DNA of 64,000 nt, from NCBI RefSeq assembly GCF_022539315.1, contig NC_066316.1, positions 96,280,179-96,344,178 on the forward strand, given 5' to 3'. Positions 57,586 through 64,000 of the stretch are shown here, in pieces (within the stretch, counting starts at the first letter, position 1; every line of letters starts with the position of its first letter). The position numbers were made by a program, and so were the translations under genes. Source of the stretch: Serinus canaria. Taxonomy: Eukaryota > Chordata > Aves > Passeriformes > Fringillidae. Under the pieces are notes generated by a model. That model did not search any database. It saw only the letters and a list, made by a program, of their open reading frames with translations, and had not been told where the DNA came from.

Positions 57586-58271
57586 CTAGTCAGGTTATGT
57601 TCCAGCATGATGTCAGGAGGGGAAGAGTTAAAATCTGCATGTGAAAGCAGCCAGAAACCAAGCAAAAGCTATGCCCTAATGGTGTCAGGTCAGCATTTTG
57701 GATTTTGAGCTAAGATGTGGTTTCCCACACCCAGCACTTTCAAGCACCACTTTTTTTTTTAAATGGGAAAAATCTAGCCAGAGATCTTTCCTAGGCTATT
57801 ATTGAACTTGAAAATTATGTTTGCTAAATACATATATGTATGCATACAGCTCTCTCTATGTAACAATAATCCTAACTGTATAATTCATTTGCAAACATAT
57901 ACACGCATATGTGGATATGTCTCTACCAGAAGTGGTAAAAAACCCTCTGGTACCCTGAGTCAGCATCTAAGTTATCAGCAGGATAATTTGTAAGCAGGGG
58001 ACTACCAGAAATGAACCCGAGCTTTCTGAAAGCATGTATCTCTGTAGACTTGTTATCAGGTGGTGGAAAGCATCTAGAAATTACCTCATCTGGCATCTTG
58101 CATTTAACCATCAGTTCAGAAGTTTCTCCGAACAGTGATCCAAGGAACTGGACCCTGTTATAAGTAACCACTTCTGGTTGTGCAAACAAACACAACAAGT
58201 AACTTAAAACATAATACTAGCATTTAAGTTCAAATTCTACTGCTATTTATCTACATAACCCTAAAACTGAT
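57586..58271. other. AT-rich non-coding DNA, nothing recognised
   Basis: Contains a T-run near 57751-57760 and short ATATGTATGCATAC alternations near 57832-57846. No gene or repeat is recognised. Confidence 0.5.
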
Positions 58272-58375
58272 CCTGTGGTTAAAACAGCAGAGTGTTGCTC
58301 CAGGTACGCCACACATTTCTGGTGTGACCTGGAGCAAACAGGTTTTCCCCTGCATCCTATCTCTAAATCAGGGGG
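58272..58375 (+). mobile_element. Possible MIR-like fragment, plus strand
   Basis: GTGGTTAAAACAGCAGAGTGTTGCTCCAGGTACGCCACACATTTCTGGTGTGACCTGGAGCAAACAGG and TTTTCCCC...ATCTCTAAATCAGGGG line up with the MIR head and core (GTGGTTAAGAGCAC..., GCCACTTACTAGCTGTGTGACCTTGGGCAA..., TTTCCCCATCTGTAAAA-GGG). Collinear but diverged. Confidence 0.48.
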
Positions 58376-60400
58376 CAGCCAGTGATTGTCCCACACAAAA
58401 TTTGTCTGTGTAGAGACTGCCTTCTCCTATTGTAGCATGCAGTGTGATGAGACCTTCATCACAATGAGTGGTTCCAAAACATGCTGTAACATACTAAGAC
58501 ACTGCTCCAAAATTGGATCCTCTCTGCTGCAGGAAGTCATCTGACACTTTCACAATTGCTTTCTGAATTCTGAGCAGGGATGACAAGTCAAAGAGCACAG
58601 ATTTCTCACTGAACACATATTCCTACAGTTCAGCTTAGAATTGTCAAATCATGCACTTGTAACAAAAATCATCGGACATTCGGAAATAATATTCCAAACA
58701 CTCTTCTTTAGAGTCCAAATAGATTTCCTGAAGTACAGAAAGGTCATTCTGAGTCAAGGTTAGAAAGAAAGATCAAGAAGCTTCCTTATGAAATTTTATG
58801 AAATATTGTCAGGGTTTTATTTTCACTCTCCTCATCAGAAAATATGAACTTTTTTCCCATACATAAATTTGTTTCCAGGGAAAAAACCATGGAAATGTTC
58901 TAATAGCAAAAATGTTCATGAGTTTATTCAGAACAATGTTAATATAGTGAATCTGTAGTTCCATAGGGTACAAAGAGATAAAACAAGACTCAAAGTCTCA
59001 CTGTAATCTGGCATTTTTAGAAATCTGAACAGCAATCTAGAACCTCTGTGAAAATGTTTGTCTTTGCTCAACTTTATCTGACCCTCTGGAGTGTGATTTA
59101 TTTATTATCTTTCAGAATATTTTTTTCAGCTGTCTTTTCTATTCTTGCCTGTGGGTACCCAAAGTGGCTGAATACCCATAATGTGCACCCTCTGGGCCAG
59201 CACAGAAGGATTCCTAGAAATCTTGGTACTAATAGAAAGGTTGCACATGGAACTGTGTCATGATCACTGAAGCTAGAGTTCCATCCATCTCACCTAGCTG
59301 TACCTTGTAAAAGTGATACATCCAGTCTAATTTACTCCTGGAGGCTCCCTCGATAATTAATGAGCAGACACAGCACTTACAAAAGGGTGTCTGTCCCATC
59401 CAAAGACATATGTCAGAGACAGATGGGATAAACTATGCTCTAGTGATGCTGCTCTCCTTTGACCACAAAGCATGAAATTAGATGTCTAATTTCCACACAG
59501 TTAAAAGTAGGGGAGCATAAAAATCCTCTTTGGTCCCCAGTCTGTGTAAACAAAATATAAACCTTGAGGGAAAGAAAGTAAGAAGAGGCCATGCACCACA
59601 GGGTTCCTGTGGTGAATTTCTATGAACAGTGCCTGATTTTTCTGCACTCATTGCATCAGGATGTTTGGGAACTGTTGAAAGAGCTGTGTCTTAGGAGCTT
59701 GGAAATAGGTGCACATGGCTGCTACTGGGAATGTAAATATTGATTTTTCTTTACGTCACACTATGTACTGCACAGCTTCTGCCATTCAAAAACTCTGCCC
59801 TTCAATATATTTCTCCAACTCTGAAAGCAGAATAGGAGAAATGTATTGACTCTCAAGTCAACAGCATCTTTGCTTCATACCTAATGGTTTGATGGATTCT
59901 TTGAAAATGAACCCATGGCAATTCACCAACAGTTGTGCAAGATACACATATTCTGTCTCATTCATTATAAACAGCTGGAGTGAAACACTTCCCATAAGCT
60001 TGGGCTTTGACATAACAGTGATAAAGAAGCACAGAAAATGTGATTTTTCTCTTAATGCTGAACAACTGATGTTCTTCCTACTTAAAAAAAATAATATTTT
60101 TATATCTACTAATCAAAGCTTTCCAGACTAACTTGGGAGTCAGCCATACAAATTCCATTGCTTTTACTGTTTTTTTTTTTTAAAGAATGTATCAGGAAAG
60201 ATCTCATATTTGTTTTTCTCTTATCCATTCCTCCTGATCTACAGTGTGAGCAACCACTTAGGGGATCCACTTCAGTCATAAGTGGTAATACTGGTAATTT
60301 CTTGCTGTTCATGCTCAGAATGAATCAAACTCTTCAGGCAGATCTTTTATGTGTTTTTTTCTCAATCAGTTTTCAGATTGATATGGAAAATATCCCAAGG
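58376..60400. other. Non-coding DNA, nothing recognised
   Basis: Mixed AT-rich sequence with no recognisable gene or repeat. A T12-type run lies at about 60169-60180. Confidence 0.5.
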
Positions 60401-60446
60401 CCTTAGTCTTAAGAATGTCTCGTCCTTAGTCTTAAGAGTGTCTTGT
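60401..60446. repeat. 23-bp tandem duplication, two mismatches
   Basis: CCTTAGTCTTAAGAATGTCTCGT is followed directly by CCTTAGTCTTAAGAGTGTCTTGT. The two mismatches are transitions (A/G and C/T), suggesting an older duplication than the perfect one at 22.1 kb. Confidence 0.93.
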
Positions 60447-61566
60447 CAGGAAGAGAAATTATTCTTTCATCAATTTTGGATATGTCACCTTTAAGTTTTA
60501 AGTGGATGCCCATTTGCTTCTGTAAGATGGGAAAGCAATAAACCCTCTCTCTCTGTTTTCTTCTATTGTCCCTTTTCATTTTTATAGTTGGTACAATACA
60601 CTGTTATCTGAGTGTTTTCCCTGTCAAATTTATTAAAGATAATGGAGCACCTAGAGGCTTTCTGTAGTTTTTCGCTTTTCAGGGTGAAATTTGTATTTTG
60701 AATAAACTTTTAGAATTTAAATTTACTTCTTTCCTTGAACCGAGGGAGAATTTAAATTTGGGTGGGAAAAAAAATTACATTTTTAAATATATGATTGAAC
60801 TAACATAAATATTAGAGAAAAAATACTATGACTTCTAGGTAAAACAAAGATACAAGACTTTAAAATCAGAATATCTTGATTACTTTTCTTTGTTTTAAAC
60901 CAGATGCCTCTGTTTTTCTAGACAATAGTTCCTGAAGCTTTGACTTACTGTTCTCATAACCAAATTTTTTAATTCTGGAAAATATCCAGTTTTCTAAACA
61001 CCTTTATATCTATTCAAACTACTTTAATTTAGATTTTTGATATTTTATTTACTTGATGATGTAAGAGGCACCACAGGGAGTGAAAGGAAAAGAGAAAAAG
61101 GAAGGAAGGGGCTTTACTTCTGCCCATTCCACCCCATCACTGTGCCTCAGAGTCATCCTCATCTTTATTTTTTCTATTCCATCAATATCATGTTCAAGCC
61201 ATAAAGTCTCCCAAGGCACTTTCTCCATCCATACTCTTCTGTTGCCTTTAAAAAATTCCATCCCTGATCTTCCTTTAGGACTTCTTCAACCTCAGCTGAT
61301 AATTGGTAAAATGAGTCTTGCAGGGCTTCTTTGCAGTCATTGATACTTCTGAGCAATAAATAGAGTGGAAAGGAGCTTAAGCCACTAGAATCTTACCAAC
61401 TTTCCTATGTGACTTAGAAATTAGTGAAAAAGAGTAGATTTTTTTCATCCATTTAGGAGAGGTTGATGAGTAAAAGCAAATTTTTTTTACTGACTGATTC
61501 AAAGCAGTAAATTAAAGGAAGACACAAATAAGATGGTGACGTTATGAAGGAAAGTAGAAAAACTCA

Positions 61567-61568
<2 letters not shown>
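60447..61568. other. AT-rich non-coding DNA, nothing recognised
   Basis: A 13-bp direct repeat AGAATTTAAATTT occurs at 60712-60724 and 60747-60759. A purine-rich run lies at 61080-61112. An AATAAA followed by CCCTCTCTCTCTG at about 60537 resembles an LTR 3' part, but no LTR ends could be found. Confidence 0.5.

Positions 61569-61644
<76 letters not shown>
61569..61644. repeat. (AAT)n microsatellite, about 25 units
   Basis: Uninterrupted AAT units ending in an A-run (AAAAAAAT). Probably length-variable between individuals. Confidence 0.97.
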
Positions 61645-61649
<5 letters not shown>

Positions 61650-64000
61650 TCAGTGACATATGCAGCACTAGAAGTGCCTGTGCTTGGGAGCCATAGGACA
61701 AGCAGTAAATCTCAGGAAGCAGGCTAATGCTTCAGTATAAGGAACTCTACTGTTTTATCAGCTGAGACATGGAGCTCCACATCCACAACAAATGAGTCAG
61801 GAATTTGGCTTACACAGGGGAAGGTTACACGGAAGGCAAGGAAAATGCTTCAGTGAAGAGGCACATTATCCAATGAAAATATTAAACAAATGAATACTTG
61901 AGTGGAGATAATTCCTGCAAAGCACCAAGGATGTAATTTAGCTTTCTAGAATCCATTTCCACCTGGAATTTGTACATTAGTGCATGGGGAGACTGCTCAT
62001 ATGAATGTCTGGTGCTATATTGACATCTCAGATCACTTGCATGCTAATATGATTGTCTTTTAGCAGGCATGAATCCTTTCTTTGGGAGTAATAAAGCAGA
62101 TACAAGGCTATAGGGTTGACATTTTCCAGAGAAGCTGGCCAGTTGGCTACATTTATATCATTCTGGTAGTCCCTTCTATTGTTTATGAGTTGACTTCATG
62201 AGAAATAATATGTATGAAGATTGCTTTTTCCTCAACCAACCAAACAGAGCATCCATAACAATTTATGGTGGCTGTCATTCCAGCTGGCTTGTTTCTGCAG
62301 TACCAGTTTGGCTGGATGCTGTAGCAGGAGAAGAAGAGGCAGTGAGGGTTTCCCTGGAAGTAAAGCTTTTCTCTTTCTGTGCTCTCAGAGAATCATCTGC
62401 AAATGTTTTAGAGGTGATATGTAGCTTGTCCTGGATGCTGACTGTTCTGATGGGATCCTGAAGATCTCTTCTGCAGCTGCAGGAAATCAACAATTTGTCT
62501 GGTCTTTGGACCAAGCTTACTGCCCTGAACTTCTCAGACTCCTACAAGGGCTGCAAGTAGCCCCTGAGAGCACAGAAAGGTGAAATGGGAATTGCTGCTG
62601 CTGTCTTTGCCTTCATCTACCAGACCAAACCCATTGCCAGCTTGGACAACATTCTCTCTCTCCCCTTGAAAAGCTTATTCCACTGCCAGGAACAGGTATT
62701 TTTACCATTTTGCAGGTATCTGCACTTCTGGCTTTCTAGTATGTGAAATATTTGGTTTGTGGGTGGTTTTCTTTTTTTAAGTGTTATTAATAAATGAAAG
62801 GCAGCTACAGGAAAGATAAACAACCAGCAGCAACTTGGAGGTACCTTATTTAACCTATAGGTTAAAACATGTGTATGCTGGCACTGATCTCTGACCCAAA
62901 TAGCAAGGGCAGATTGGAAAGCTGACTTTGACTCCATGCTGACATGTTACAGACTGCTGGAAGGTTGTTTGCATAAACAGAAGTCTTGAAGCAGCAGTGA
63001 TATCCATCTCTTTTCTCTGTTTCTCTTAATTCTTTTCCCCAGCATCTGACCATTGAAATACATCTCATGAAAAGGATGTTTATATTCCTAAATAATTTGG
63101 AGTATCAGAGCCTAATGACAGAGTAGCAAGTAAATTGGAAGGCTCATTGCTTGCTACATTAACCACCACTACTTCCCACTTCTAGTGGGGAGACAAATTT
63201 ATAAAATCAGAGGTAAAGTTTAGACTCCATATTGCTGAGGGTTAAAAGGAACAAGGTAAAATAAGATTGCAAATTAGTTGCTATAAGGATTAAATCAGTC
63301 ATTCAAAAGTCAAAAATTCCCAAGTGATGTTTCATTGGGAAGCACCTGATTAACAGGAGAAAAAAAACAAACAAAAGGAAAAACATACTTTTTATCCAGT
63401 TCACAAAAAAACTTTAAATTTTTGTACTTGTTTACAGTGCTGCACTTCTATGTCCCTTTACACTTCTTTTTTGTGAGAGTGGCTGTCTAAAAGAGATGAT
63501 AAATCAAATGTTCAAGTTGTATCAGCAAACATGTTCACAAAGTTGTAAAAGGTGATATGTTTGCTTAAGGGTGTTTTCTTTATGTTTCTTTAAGTTTCAG
63601 CAATGTTTGTCTGGAAATAGTTGAAGCTAAAAATCCCTTCTAATTCTAAAGTAAGAATTTCCACATGGAATTCATCAGCCTAATTAAATTGGCATCATTT
63701 CCAGTTACATGGAAAAGTTGTCAAGTGTGCTTACTTTTCCATGTATGCGAGGGTTTAGGATCCAGAACTTATTGGAAAACTTTTCAGAGGAAATGTCTCT
63801 ATCTGATAAAATAAATTCTGCAGATGTCTTTTTACCTAATAGCCACCAACCTAGCTCCTTGTCCTTGCAAAAACTCAGTCTGTTGCTATGATGTGGATTA
63901 AATTAATTATGTGGGGTAAAATTCATGTCAGTTGTAATAATTTAAAAGTTAGATGTCTAGCCCAGCTAGTTGTTTAAGTGCTCTCTTTAGTCAATGAAAT
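61645..64000. other. Non-coding DNA, nothing recognised
   Basis: A GC-richer stretch at 62.28-62.66 kb has overlapping open frames of 67-87 codons and no recognisable repeat or protein. The remainder to the end of the window is AT-rich and featureless. Confidence 0.5.

Noticed and set aside
60447..60640. Possible LTR end because of GCAATAAACCCTCTCTCTC
   Set aside because: No matching 5' boundary or duplication could be found.
62280..62700. GC-richer block thought to be a retroviral or LTR piece
   Set aside because: No LTR signals and no recognisable reverse-transcriptase, protease or integrase motifs in any frame.
1..64000. Bacterial or phage systems, CRISPR arrays, operons, tRNA or rRNA genes
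   Set aside because: The DNA is vertebrate-type (CR1, LTR and MIR-like content, CpG depletion, microsatellites), and no such features are visible on either strand.

Overview
The window looks like a stretch of bird nuclear genome, most likely a neoavian or passerine-type bird, and it appears to be intergenic or deep-intronic. It is AT-rich (about 40% GC by eye), CpG-poor, and has stop codons in all six frames. The diagnostic features are several CR1 (chicken repeat 1) LINE fragments, including 3' ends with the avian ATTCTATGATTCTATGA-type tail, and two avian-type endogenous-retrovirus solo LTRs. Thinner traces of older amniote repeats (MIR-like and others) are also present. I found no protein-coding gene I can support, no tRNA, rRNA or other known RNA gene, no CRISPR array and no bacterial-type operon.

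Layout. 1-8.6 kb: AT-rich DNA with nothing recognisable except a TA repeat, a TATA-like site and a pyrimidine-rich patch. 8.65-9.14 kb: a solo LTR of about 490 bp with a clean 5-bp target-site duplication. 9.56-9.85 and 11.85-11.95 kb: minus-strand CR1 fragments, the second next to a (GATA)n array. 16.38-17.53 kb: a roughly 1.15 kb solo LTR containing a 97-bp (GAGT)n array. 20.9 kb: a possible CR1 scrap. 25.73-25.81 kb: a (TATC)n array. 26.66-27.61 kb: the best CR1 copy, a broken reverse-transcriptase C-terminus plus 3' tail, interrupted by a (CTCTG)13 array. 29.25-30.05 kb: pyrimidine-rich blocks ending at a 15-bp perfect inverted repeat. 32.5-39.1 kb: two copies of an old inverted-repeat element, one CR1 fragment, and one old amniote repeat. 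41.56-43.44 kb: two plus-strand CR1 3' ends. 47.34-47.68 kb: a 345-bp GGAA purine tract. 49.0-49.55 kb: a CpG-retaining segment that looks like a conserved non-coding element. 53.3 kb: a short tandem/inverted repeat cluster. 53.7-58.4 kb: up to four MIR-like fragments. 61.57-61.64 kb: an (AAT)n array.

No genes work together here. The organising theme is retroelement decay and microsatellite birth: two of the long microsatellites lie inside retroelements at places where the parent sequence already held the seed motif. The best candidates for function are non-coding: the 49.0-49.55 kb segment, and more weakly the 56.04-56.25 kb segment. I saw no clear new biological system. Repeat family assignments rest on recalled consensus patterns, not on a database search.
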